A DNA stretch of 10,539 nucleotides. Source: Anaerolineae bacterium (GTDB lineage Bacteria; Chloroflexota; Anaerolineae; B4-G1; SLSP01). The notes under the pieces are model-generated. The model was not told the origin of the DNA. It saw nothing but the letters and a program-made list of their open reading frames with translations, and ran no database searches. Each line of letters starts with the position of its first letter. Position 1 is the stretch's first letter. Shown here piece by piece: positions 1-6,165 of the stretch. A program made the position numbers and the translations under genes. The DNA is taken from contig JAFGNI010000016.1 of the NCBI GenBank assembly GCA_016927095.1, positions 1-10,539 of the forward strand. The letters run 5' to 3'.

Positions 1-179
1 ACCAAGCTCAGACAAGCACACACCAGGATAGGCATGCCACAAGCGACTTGGCACGTTACAGCGCGCGAGTCTCACCGCAGCGACCGCGGAACATTCTCAC
101 ATCACAGCACGTCATAGTCACAGAGACTAAGGATCCGCAGCTCACAATGGATCGAGCTGCTCAGGAAAGGAATACTGTG
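1..179. other. upstream intergenic region, no gene recognised
   Basis: The reading frame of the first gene stays open back to a TTG at 48, but the extra 44 residues are low-complexity and unlike any secretion signal, while a good ribosome site and a lipoprotein signal begin at 163-180. I therefore treat this stretch as non-coding leader. I looked for a -35/-10 pair and found none convincing: a TTGGCA at 48-53 has no -10 at the right distance. Confidence 0.5.
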
Positions 180-632
180 ATGCATAGCAGGAATCTGGTG
201 CGGTTGCTGGGCTTGGTCAGCTTTCTAGTCGGCGCGTGTGTGCCTCTGGCTAGGTCACCACTGGACGAAGCGCGCGCCCTGTGGTCCGCACAAGGGATGG
301 ACGATTACCGCTTCACCTTGGTACGCAACTGCTTCTGTCTGATCCGCGGGCCGGTGGTCGTTGAGGTCCGCAACGGCGAGGTGGTGTCCATTGTCGATGC
401 TCAGACCGGTGAACCAGAACAGGACAACGTGGCGCTTACCGAGGTGTTCGGCGAGGTCGCGACGATCCAAGCCCTCTTCGATGTGGTTGCCGAGGCCGAG
501 GGTGCAGCCACGCGGGATGTCACTTATCATCCGGAGCTGGGCTATCCAACTTACATCTACATCGACGAGTCGGAGATGATCGCCGATGAGGAGATCGGCT
601 ACGAAGTGCTAGATCTGGTCAAACTAGGCTGA
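180..632 (+). CDS. small lipoprotein, DUF6174-like
   Basis: Predicted 150-residue exported lipoprotein of unknown function. Residues 1-20 form a short signal peptide: charged start (HSRN), hydrophobic core and a lipobox VGA-C with Cys20 as the likely lipidated residue. The mature part resembles the DUF6174 family as I know it: a W...GMDDYRF segment (residues 35-45), a CFC pair (Cys51, Cys53), a VVVEVRNGEVVS strand pair (59-70), a TIQALFDVV helix (95-103), and YHPELGYPTYIYID (116-129). Family proteins are small, mostly single-domain lipoproteins without assigned biochemistry. The ATG at 180 is preceded by AGGAAAGG at 163-170. A GTG at 177 is in frame and equally possible. It is transcribed alone and followed by a hairpin at 671-695. 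Family call by motif memory only; lipoprotein nature is the firmer part. Confidence 0.8.
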   Translation: MHSRNLVRLLGLVSFLVGACVPLARSPLDEARALWSAQGMDDYRFTLVRNCFCLIRGPVVVEVRNGEVVSIVDAQTGEPEQDNVALTEVFGEVATIQALFDVVAEAEGAATRDVTYHPELGYPTYIYIDESEMIADEEIGYEVLDLVKLG

Positions 633-670
633 TCCACCGGTACCCCCATCGGAGAGAGCACCCCTGGCAG

Positions 671-695
671 ACCCCCTTCATAAGAAGAAGGGGGT
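671..695 (+). terminator. hairpin terminator after the lipoprotein gene
   Basis: Perfect 9-bp inverted repeat: ACCCCCTTC (671-679), 7-nt loop, GAAGGGGGT (687-695). It lies 39 bp after the lipoprotein stop and just upstream of the next promoter, as a terminator should. The run of T residues normally found after an intrinsic terminator is almost absent (GCTTGCATG follows), so its efficiency is uncertain. Confidence 0.65.
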
Positions 696-697
696 GC

Positions 698-726
698 TTG
701 CATGTGGCAGTGACTCGTGCTAGACT
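698..726 (+). promoter_or_regulatory. sigma-70-like promoter for the methyltransferase gene
   Basis: TTGCAT (698-703), 17-bp spacer, TAGACT (721-726), with a TGC just before the -10 box giving an extended -10 TGCTAGACT (718-726). Predicted start of transcription near 733 gives a leader of about 70 nt. The same 9-mer TGCTAGACT recurs at 10468-10476, again directly before a gene with a strong ribosome site. Confidence 0.6.
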
Positions 727-777
727 GGAGACGTAGACCACACACATCCGCGTCCCAGTGAGCCAGCCGTAGCACGA

Positions 778-792
778 CCTTGAGTCTCAAGG
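778..792. promoter_or_regulatory. 15-bp perfect dyad overlapping the methyltransferase ribosome site
   Basis: CCTTGAG-T-CTCAAGG is a perfect 7-bp inverted repeat around one base. Its right arm supplies the first four bases of the Shine-Dalgarno AAGGAGGTGA (789-798). It could be a protein operator in the leader DNA. As RNA, a 5-6 bp stem could partly hide the ribosome site. No regulator is identifiable. Confidence 0.4.
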
Positions 793-802
793 AGGTGACG
801 AC

Positions 803-1549
803 ATGGCAGTATGGCACGAAGATGATGCGTTCTGGGAGGCCTTTGGCCCGGTGATGTTCACGGAGGACCGGTGGCGCGCCGCCCCAACCGAGGTGGAGGC
901 CATCCTAGATCTCCTCAGGTTACCACCCTCAGCCACCATACTCGACCTAGGATGCGGTGTCGGACGCCACGCTCTGGAGTTGGCGCGGCGCGGATATCAG
1001 GTCACAGGTGTTGATCGCACGGCTGCGTACCTAGCCGAAGCCCAGGACCGCGCCGCAAAAGAGGGCCTGCCAGACAGCTTTGTCGCAGCTGACATGCGCG
1101 AGTTCGTACGGCCTGGGGCCTTTGACGCTGTGCTGAGTCTCTATACGTCCTTCAGCTACTTCGAGGACCCGGAGGACAACCTAAGGGTCCTGGAGAACGT
1201 CGCGGACTCCCTGAAGCCTGGTGGTCAGTTCCTGCTACAGATGAACGGCAAGGAGGTCTTGGCACGTATCTTCCAGGAACGGGATTGGCGAGAGCAGGAT
1301 GGGATGTACTTCCTGCAAGAGCGTTCCGTCAGCAAAGACTGGAGTTGGATGAACAATCGCTGGATCCTCATTGCTGAAGGTCGAGCCCATGAGAGCCAGG
1401 TCGGGCATTGGATCTACTCGGCTAGCGAATTGGTAGAGATGCTGCTCGACTGCGGTTTCGCCGATGTTGACGTCTACGGCGATCTCGACGGCAACCCGTA
1501 TGACCACACAGCGCGACAACTGATCACAGTGGCGAAGACAGCGACCTAG
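803..1549 (+). CDS. class I SAM-dependent methyltransferase
   Basis: 248-residue cytosolic methyltransferase of the Rossmann-fold class I type. Motif I is ILDLGCGVG (46-54); the acidic residue ending strand 2 is Asp71 in GVDRT; AADMRE carries Asp98, expected near the adenine; the motif IV region is AVLSLYTSFSYF (109-120); LKPGGQFLL (137-145) is the usual post-motif segment. An insert after strand 5 (about 150-205), rich in Trp and Arg, probably forms part of the substrate site, and the C-terminal strand pair ends in LITVAK. Nothing identifies the methyl acceptor; this subgroup (Methyltransf_11/25-like) includes small-molecule enzymes and many of unknown substrate. The start is well supported by AAGGAGGTGA at 789-798. 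It has its own promoter and is separated by 117 bp from the next gene, so it may be a single-gene unit. Confidence 0.9.
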   Translation: MAVWHEDDAFWEAFGPVMFTEDRWRAAPTEVEAILDLLRLPPSATILDLGCGVGRHALELARRGYQVTGVDRTAAYLAEAQDRAAKEGLPDSFVAADMREFVRPGAFDAVLSLYTSFSYFEDPEDNLRVLENVADSLKPGGQFLLQMNGKEVLARIFQERDWREQDGMYFLQERSVSKDWSWMNNRWILIAEGRAHESQVGHWIYSASELVEMLLDCGFADVDVYGDLDGNPYDHTARQLITVAKTAT

Positions 1550-1666
1550 CAGGCAAGGTCGGAAGGACAGGGCCCGCAGCAGAGCAAGCAAGGCAATCCG
1601 GGACGGCAACGCCGGCCTCACCAGTAACGCGGACACCGGCACGAAAAGCGACACAAGGAGACACAT

Positions 1667-2239
1667 ATGGAGACAAGGGCCCTGCTCTTCGAACGCCCTG
1701 GAAGACACAACACGGAGGCAACACTAGCGTTCGTGGCGGAGCGGACCCAAGACCTGGGCATTGAGCAAGTCGTCGTCGCCTCATCCCACGGGTATACAGC
1801 GCGCATGGCCCATGCGATGCTCTCACCCTACCACATTCAGGTCATCGCCGTCACCCTCTCTCACAGCTTCGAGAGCCTGGGGTGGCCAATGCGGCCCGAA
1901 GAGCGAGCCGGACTGGAGCGGCTCGGCATCTCCGTGCACACCGGGATCCACGCCTTGGGCGATGGTGTCGGCGCCGCCTTCTCCGAGAAGAACGGAGGCC
2001 GGGCCACCGAAGAAATCGTGCGAGAGACGCTCTATAGGTTCTCCCAAGGCATGAAGGTGGCCGTTGAGTGCCTGCTGATGGCGGCCGATGCGGGGTTGCT
2101 CAACATGACGCAGGAAGTGATCGCAGTCGCCGGTACCGGAGAGGGTGCCGATACTGCGATCGTCTGCTGGCCTGCTTACCCACGGACCTTTCACGACCTG
2201 CAGATCCGAGAGATCCTGGCGAAACCACGCATTCCCTAG
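1667..2239 (+). CDS. stand-alone pyruvate kinase C-terminal-domain-like protein
   Basis: 190-residue soluble protein resembling the alpha/beta domain at the C terminus of pyruvate kinase (PK_C fold), without the catalytic barrel. Recognisable blocks: early NTEATL (15-20) typical of this fold; VVVASSHGYTA (36-45), matching the strand plus glycine turn that binds a phosphate in PK_C; GMKVAVECLLMAADAGLL (128-145); and VIAVAGTGEGADTAIV (151-166), whose GTGxGADTA signature is characteristic of the stand-alone archaeal/bacterial group. From memory, a structure from Methanothermobacter (MTH1675) represents that group and was modelled with a flavin nucleotide; the reaction is not established. It cannot be a pyruvate kinase. 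AAGGAG at 1655-1660 supports the ATG. The cupin gene starts 39 bp downstream in the same direction, so the two are probably co-transcribed. Confidence 0.8.
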   Translation: METRALLFERPGRHNTEATLAFVAERTQDLGIEQVVVASSHGYTARMAHAMLSPYHIQVIAVTLSHSFESLGWPMRPEERAGLERLGISVHTGIHALGDGVGAAFSEKNGGRATEEIVRETLYRFSQGMKVAVECLLMAADAGLLNMTQEVIAVAGTGEGADTAIVCWPAYPRTFHDLQIREILAKPRIP

Positions 2240-2278
2240 GAAAACCGCCCAACGCCACGCCTGAAAGGACAACACCCG

Positions 2279-3493
2279 ATGAACGAGATAACCACGATTG
2301 ACCGCGCGATGGACGAGGGAGAAGGCATCCTGCGCCTGGCCCCGAACTGGGTGCCGCGCTCTTTCTGTATTCCCGGTCGCCGGATCAAACTGCATCCAGA
2401 CGACTACTACGCGCTGGGTGGCGTTCGCGGAGGAATCGATGAACGGTGGTTCTCCTCGACCACGCCGGCTGACAACGGCCCTTTGACCGCACCCAACGAG
2501 GGCCTGAGTTGGGTAATCGCCGGCAATGACGAGAACCCGGCGCGTGTCCTGCTCCGCGACGCTGTGGACGTGCTCCAGGGAGAGCTGATCGGCGAGCGTC
2601 TGTGGGATGCCTATGGCAGCTGGCCGATGTACTCGAAGTTCTTCGACAACCTCGGCCCCCTGCCACACCACGTTCACCATCGAGACCCCGACGCCGCCGC
2701 CGTGGGCCAGCGTGGCAAACCCGAGGCGTACTACTTCCCCACGCAGCTGAACAAGCACGGCGGGAGGTTTCCCTACACCTTCTTCGGCATTGAACCCGGC
2801 ACAACGAAAGAGCAGGTCCTGGACGCGCTCAAGGCGTTCGAATCGGGCGACAACCACATCACTGACCTGTCCAGAGCCTACCGCCTACGCCCCGGCACCG
2901 GGTGGGACGTACCCGCAGGGGTTCTCCATGCACCGGGCAGCCTCTGCACCTACGAGCCGCAGGCCGCTTCCGACGTCTTCTCGATGTTCCAGTCCCTTGT
3001 CGACGACAAAGTCGTGGAACCCGAGCTTTTTTGGAAGGACATACCCGAGGACAAGGTGGGTGACTATAACCATATGCTCGGCCTGCTGGACTGGGAGGCG
3101 AATATAGACCCCCACTTCGTCAAACACCACTTCATGCCCCCCCGCCCTGTAGACCCCGTTCAGGAGATGCGATCGGCGGGCTATGAGGCGTACTGGATCT
3201 GCTACCTCAGCCCCGCGTTCAGCGCGAAGGCGTTGACGGTGCTGCCCGGGCATACGGTCACCGTGCGTGATGCCGCTGCCTACGGTATGATCATGCTGCA
3301 GGGACATGGCCAACTGGGTGTCTGGCCCGTAGAGACACCGACCATGATCCGCTACGGGCAGCTTGCCCACGACGAGTTCTTCGTCAGCGAGGCCGCCGCT
3401 CAGGAAGGTGTGAAGATCACCAACCTCTCGGCAACAGATCCCCTCGTGATGCTCAAGCACTTCGGTCCTGGCAACCCGGATCTAGGCCTGTGA
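2279..3493 (+). CDS. phosphomannose isomerase-like double cupin
   Basis: 404-residue soluble protein that follows the plan of type I mannose-6-phosphate isomerase (ManA-like). ELIGERLWDAYG (about 101-112) matches the family's GE.LG..YG approach to the metal site. Then come PHHVHHRDP (129-137; candidate ligands His131 and His133), KPEAYY (147-152; Glu149), and VPAGVLHAPG (about 210-219; His217), equivalent to QVHP, KPE.WY and PAG.LHA of ManA. A second cupin barrel follows (about 310-400, with MIMLQGHGQLGV). The Gln of QVHP is replaced by His and flanked by further His, so substrate or metal preference may differ. Other sugar- or organic-acid isomerases or dioxygenases of the cupin class remain possible. 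GAAAGGA at 2263-2269 supports the start. It probably forms an operon with the PK_C-like gene just upstream. Confidence 0.75.
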   Translation: MNEITTIDRAMDEGEGILRLAPNWVPRSFCIPGRRIKLHPDDYYALGGVRGGIDERWFSSTTPADNGPLTAPNEGLSWVIAGNDENPARVLLRDAVDVLQGELIGERLWDAYGSWPMYSKFFDNLGPLPHHVHHRDPDAAAVGQRGKPEAYYFPTQLNKHGGRFPYTFFGIEPGTTKEQVLDALKAFESGDNHITDLSRAYRLRPGTGWDVPAGVLHAPGSLCTYEPQAASDVFSMFQSLVDDKVVEPELFWKDIPEDKVGDYNHMLGLLDWEANIDPHFVKHHFMPPRPVDPVQEMRSAGYEAYWICYLSPAFSAKALTVLPGHTVTVRDAAAYGMIMLQGHGQLGVWPVETPTMIRYGQLAHDEFFVSEAAAQEGVKITNLSATDPLVMLKHFGPGNPDLGL

Positions 3494-3582
3494 CGAACTA
3501 GATCACTTGGCCAATCGGGCGCCTACCGATGGATTGCTGGCACCCTTGGCGTATATGGGGCGTGGCACCCACCCCCTAAAGG

Positions 3583-3660
3583 ACACGGAAATCCCTAGGT
3601 TCCGCGGTTGAGCCTAGGGATTTCGTGTGCACGAACCGAATAACGCACACCTGAACCGCG
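3583..3660 (+). promoter_or_regulatory. long hairpin with competing alternative pairing before the sigma operon
   Basis: Primary hairpin: 3583-3599 pairs with 3613-3628 over 16 bp with one bulged G, arms ending in CCCTAGG/CCTAGGG, 13-nt loop. Its loop CGCGGTTGAG (3603-3612) is complementary at 9 of 10 positions to CTGAACCGCG (3651-3660). GTGTGC (3625-3630), which overlaps the right arm, is complementary to GCACAC (3645-3650). These two pairings nest with each other and exclude the primary hairpin. There is also a dyad TTCGTG-TG-CACGAA at 3622-3635. The element may terminate the cupin transcript or act as a leader or operator for the sigma operon. No T-tract follows the hairpin. The rest of the 203-bp gap (3494-3582) shows only a direct repeat TGGCACCC (3538-3545, 3563-3570). 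Confidence 0.5.
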
Positions 3661-3696
3661 TTGTACAAGTAGGGCACGCGGAGGACAGGACCTGAG

Positions 3697-4278
3697 ATGA
3701 GGTATGCGCAGGGCGAAGGCGACCTAGGGCCTGAGGAGACTGAGGCCCAAAACCTGGTTTTGCAGGCGCAGGGCGGCGATCGCCGGGCGTTCGGGGAGCT
3801 GATCCGACTGCACCGCGACGGCGTTGTCAACGTGGTCTATCGGCTTTGCGGGGATGCTATGCTCGCCGAAGACGCTGCACAGGAGTGTTTCATCCGGGCC
3901 TGGCAGAACCTTGACAGCTACCGGCCGCGCTCCGCCTTCCGGAACTGGCTCTACCGGATCGCCAGCAACTATGCCCTGACGGAGCTAAGACGGGAGCGGC
4001 CAACGACCGACATCGAGCACGCTTCGCTGGGGGCCCGGCAGGCTGGGCCCGAGGCGACCGTTGAGGACCGCGAGCGGGCAAGTGTCGTCCAAGCCGCGGT
4101 GCTGGCACTTCCGGAGGCCAGCCGTATTGCCCTGGTCCTTCGTGAGTACGAGGGGCTCTCATATAGAGAGATCGCGGAGACTCTCGACATCCCGATAGGC
4201 ACAGTGATGTCGCGGTTGGACTACGCCCGGGGCCAGCTGCGCAAGACCCTGGCGAGCTATGTGGAGATCGGAGCATGA
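3697..4278 (+). CDS. ECF-type RNA polymerase sigma factor
   Basis: 193-residue alternative sigma factor of the extracytoplasmic-function class, which directs RNA polymerase to promoters of a stimulus-specific regulon. Region 2 spans about 29-99: DRRAFGELIRLHRD, then the core-binding and -10 contact block with AEDAAQECFIRAW (57-69) and FRNWLYRIASNYALTELRR (81-99). A short linker (100-126) follows, and region 4 (127-188) contains the helix-turn-helix LSYREIAETL...IGTVMSRL (154-174) that reads the -35 element. Length and order are normal for ECF factors; there is no region 1 or 3. The start is preceded by GGAGGA at 3680-3685, a somewhat long 11-nt spacing. Its stop overlaps the anti-sigma start by four bases (ATGA), a sign of coupled translation and of an antagonist pair. 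No obvious self-recognised promoter was found upstream. Confidence 0.95.
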   Translation: MRYAQGEGDLGPEETEAQNLVLQAQGGDRRAFGELIRLHRDGVVNVVYRLCGDAMLAEDAAQECFIRAWQNLDSYRPRSAFRNWLYRIASNYALTELRRERPTTDIEHASLGARQAGPEATVEDRERASVVQAAVLALPEASRIALVLREYEGLSYREIAETLDIPIGTVMSRLDYARGQLRKTLASYVEIGA

Positions 4279-4901
4279 ACCACGTCGGCCAATGGCTACA
4301 AGCCTACTATGATGGTGAGCTAGACCACCGGACCGCCATGCGCGTCGAGACACATCTGGCAGCGTGCCCGGCGTGCTGTGCAGAGCTGGAGGCCCTGCGT
4401 GCGCTCTCGGCACTCCTGCAAGCCTCGCCGCCGGCAAGTCTGACGCCAACGCCAGAGCAGTTCGCAGCCCAGGTCGCACTGAAACTGCCACGCCGAGAAC
4501 GAGAGCCATTGGCAGAGCGCTCCCTGACCTTCCTGTGGAGGCTTGCGCCGCTGCTCATCGTCACGACATGGGTCTTCGTCCAATCAGTGAGCATCGTGAG
4601 CACAGGTATCGTGGCCCTTGTCGGCCTTGGCATCGGTGATGAGACCCTCGCAGCTCTGCTGCCGGTGGCTGAGGCAGGCGTAGGCCCAACTTGGCCCTCG
4701 GCTGCACTCAACGCACTGGGGCTCGATGCTGTGTCGACAATCCTCAAGGAGCTACAAGCGCTGCGTTGGCTGGCAGTCACTCCACTGGGCATAGTCGTGT
4801 TCATGGCGGTCACGGCTCTAGCCATCGCAAGCTGGGTGGCGACGTGGCTGCTCCGAAGCAAGGCATCCAACCGGATGAACCATCTGAACGCCGACGGCTG
4901 A
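4275..4901 (+). CDS. membrane-anchored zinc-finger anti-sigma factor
   Basis: 208-residue protein with an N-terminal zinc-binding anti-sigma (ZAS) domain: His3, then ETHLAACPACC carrying His27, Cys31 and Cys34 in the H-x3-C-x2-C pattern, inside the usual LQAYYDGELD...VETHL context. Two hydrophobic stretches follow, about 87-120 and 166-193, which should place the ZAS domain in the cytosol and a roughly 45-residue loop outside. In known pairs the ZAS domain holds the cognate sigma factor inactive until a signal modifies or cleaves the anti-sigma. Translation is coupled to the sigma gene by the ATGA overlap, with GTGGAG at 4261-4266 as ribosome site. Two membrane spans rather than one is less common, and an extra Cys35 sits beside the zinc motif. 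The signal cannot be read from the sequence. Confidence 0.88.
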   Translation: MNHVGQWLQAYYDGELDHRTAMRVETHLAACPACCAELEALRALSALLQASPPASLTPTPEQFAAQVALKLPRREREPLAERSLTFLWRLAPLLIVTTWVFVQSVSIVSTGIVALVGLGIGDETLAALLPVAEAGVGPTWPSAALNALGLDAVSTILKELQALRWLAVTPLGIVVFMAVTALAIASWVATWLLRSKASNRMNHLNADG

Positions 4902-4951
4902 GAGCTGCCGGCTACAGCCATATCAGCCATTTACATACAAGGAGTCTGGAG

Positions 4952-6079
4952 ATGAAACTCAACCATATGGACGTCCTGAAGCGAGCGTGGCGTATCCTGT
5001 GGAGCTACAAAGCGCTCTGGGTCTTTGGCATCATCCTCGCCTTGACAACGAGTCGCGGTGGTGGGGGCAACAACGGGGGTCAGGCCACGTTCAGTGGCGG
5101 CCAGGGGAGTGGCTTCGACATCACGCCGCCGCCCGAGATCCAACGCGAACTCGGCGAGGTGGGAGAGGTGCTGGACCGTTTCTTTGAGCAGATCTTCAAC
5201 GGGGGCGCCATCCCAGGGCGCCTGATTGCCTTGGGTGTCGGCCTCGCCTGTCTCGTTGGACTGCTGATCGTGGTGGCGACCATCGCGCGGTACGTCGCTG
5301 AGACTGCGCTGATCAAGATGGTGGACGATCACGAGACCACGGGTGAGCGACGGCGGGTCAAAGAGGGCTTCAAGTTCGGATGGTCGCGGTCTGCCTTTCG
5401 CCAGTGGCTGATTGGCCTAGTCATCGGCGTGCCACTCGTGGTCGGCTTCATCCTGGCCCTAGCCTTGGCCGCGCTTCCGCTTCTCGGATGGCTCACCGAA
5501 AACGTGACGCTGGGCATCTTCGGGACAATTGGCTCCATCGGGCTCTTCTTCCTCCTGATCTTCGTTGCCATCGTCATCGGCACCTTGGCCATGGTACTGG
5601 TCAAACTGGCCTGGCGAGCGGCTGCCCTGGAGGACCTGGGCGTACTGCCCAGCATAGGCCGGGGATGGGCGCTGATCCGCACCAACGCCAAAGATATCGC
5701 TCTGATGTGGTTGATCATGTTCGGCATCGGCCTCGGCTTTGCCATCCTGTTGATCCCGGTTGTGCTGTTGCTGCTGATGATCTCTGGGGTGTCCGGCGGC
5801 CTGGTCTTCCTAGTGGCCCGCGGGCTTGCAGAGCTCCTCGTCAGCGGCATCGCGCGCTGGATCGTTGCCGGCATCCTGGGCGGGACCGTCTTCTTGGCCC
5901 TGATGGCAATTCCACTGGCCTTCATCGGAGGCCTCTACGAAGTCTACCGGTCCACCGTGTGGACGCTGACCTATCGGGAGTTAGCTTTGACTGCCCCGCT
6001 CGTTGCTCAACCCGGTTCGCCGGTGGCCCCACACACGGAATCCGAAACCCCTCGCCTGCAGGCCGATACGGCTTCCTGA
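4952..6079 (+). CDS. polytopic membrane protein of the sigma operon, unknown function
   Basis: 375-residue integral membrane protein. An amphipathic start (DVLKRAWRILWSYKALWVFG) leads into the first span (about 20-33), then a Gly/Asn/Ser-rich loop (35-55). Further hydrophobic segments lie near 91-115, 152-177, 186-218, 250-279 and 303-330, giving about six or seven spans, and a hydrophilic Pro-rich tail follows. The architecture resembles DUF4013/DUF7544-like or glycerophosphodiester-phosphodiesterase membrane-domain-like proteins (repeated 'W.l..F..l' units with A.ALEDLGVLPSIGRGWALIRTN at about 224-245), but I cannot assign a family firmly. The ATG at 4952 is chosen because AAGGAGT (4939-4945) precedes it; the frame is open further upstream but inside the anti-sigma gene. 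It lies 50 bp after the anti-sigma gene in the same operon, so it may be a target or accessory of that system. Confidence 0.8.
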   Translation: MKLNHMDVLKRAWRILWSYKALWVFGIILALTTSRGGGGNNGGQATFSGGQGSGFDITPPPEIQRELGEVGEVLDRFFEQIFNGGAIPGRLIALGVGLACLVGLLIVVATIARYVAETALIKMVDDHETTGERRRVKEGFKFGWSRSAFRQWLIGLVIGVPLVVGFILALALAALPLLGWLTENVTLGIFGTIGSIGLFFLLIFVAIVIGTLAMVLVKLAWRAAALEDLGVLPSIGRGWALIRTNAKDIALMWLIMFGIGLGFAILLIPVVLLLLMISGVSGGLVFLVARGLAELLVSGIARWIVAGILGGTVFLALMAIPLAFIGGLYEVYRSTVWTLTYRELALTAPLVAQPGSPVAPHTESETPRLQADTAS

Positions 6080-6096
6080 TCCGCAGCCTCCCCACG

Positions 6097-6126
6097 TCCG
6101 CCCGCGTGGGTGTTCGCGCGGGCGGA
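6097..6126. terminator. GC-rich hairpin between convergent genes
   Basis: TCCGCCCGCG (6097-6106), 10-nt loop, CGCGGGCGGA (6117-6126): a perfect 10-bp stem sitting 17 bp after the membrane-protein stop and 39 bp beyond the stop of the convergent nitroreductase gene. Being symmetric, it could end transcription in both directions. No T-tract is present on either side, as with the other hairpins in this window. Confidence 0.6.
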
Positions 6127-6165
6127 TGTCACGGAAGTCAGCAGCGGACAAGCGGCGATCGTGGA

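Noticed and set aside
1823..2857. 344-residue open frame on the minus strand
   Set aside because: It lies across two well-supported plus-strand genes whose proteins show clear family motifs; long antisense frames are expected at this G+C content, and it has no ribosome site or recognisable domain.
3538..3570. TGGCACCC direct repeat as sigma-54 promoter
   Set aside because: The GG is followed by GC at the wrong distance (two bases short) for a -24/-12 promoter in the first copy, and no -12 box follows the second.
4691..4951. 87-residue N-terminal extension of the membrane protein
   Set aside because: It overlaps the anti-sigma gene in another frame, and a good ribosome site precedes the ATG at 4952.
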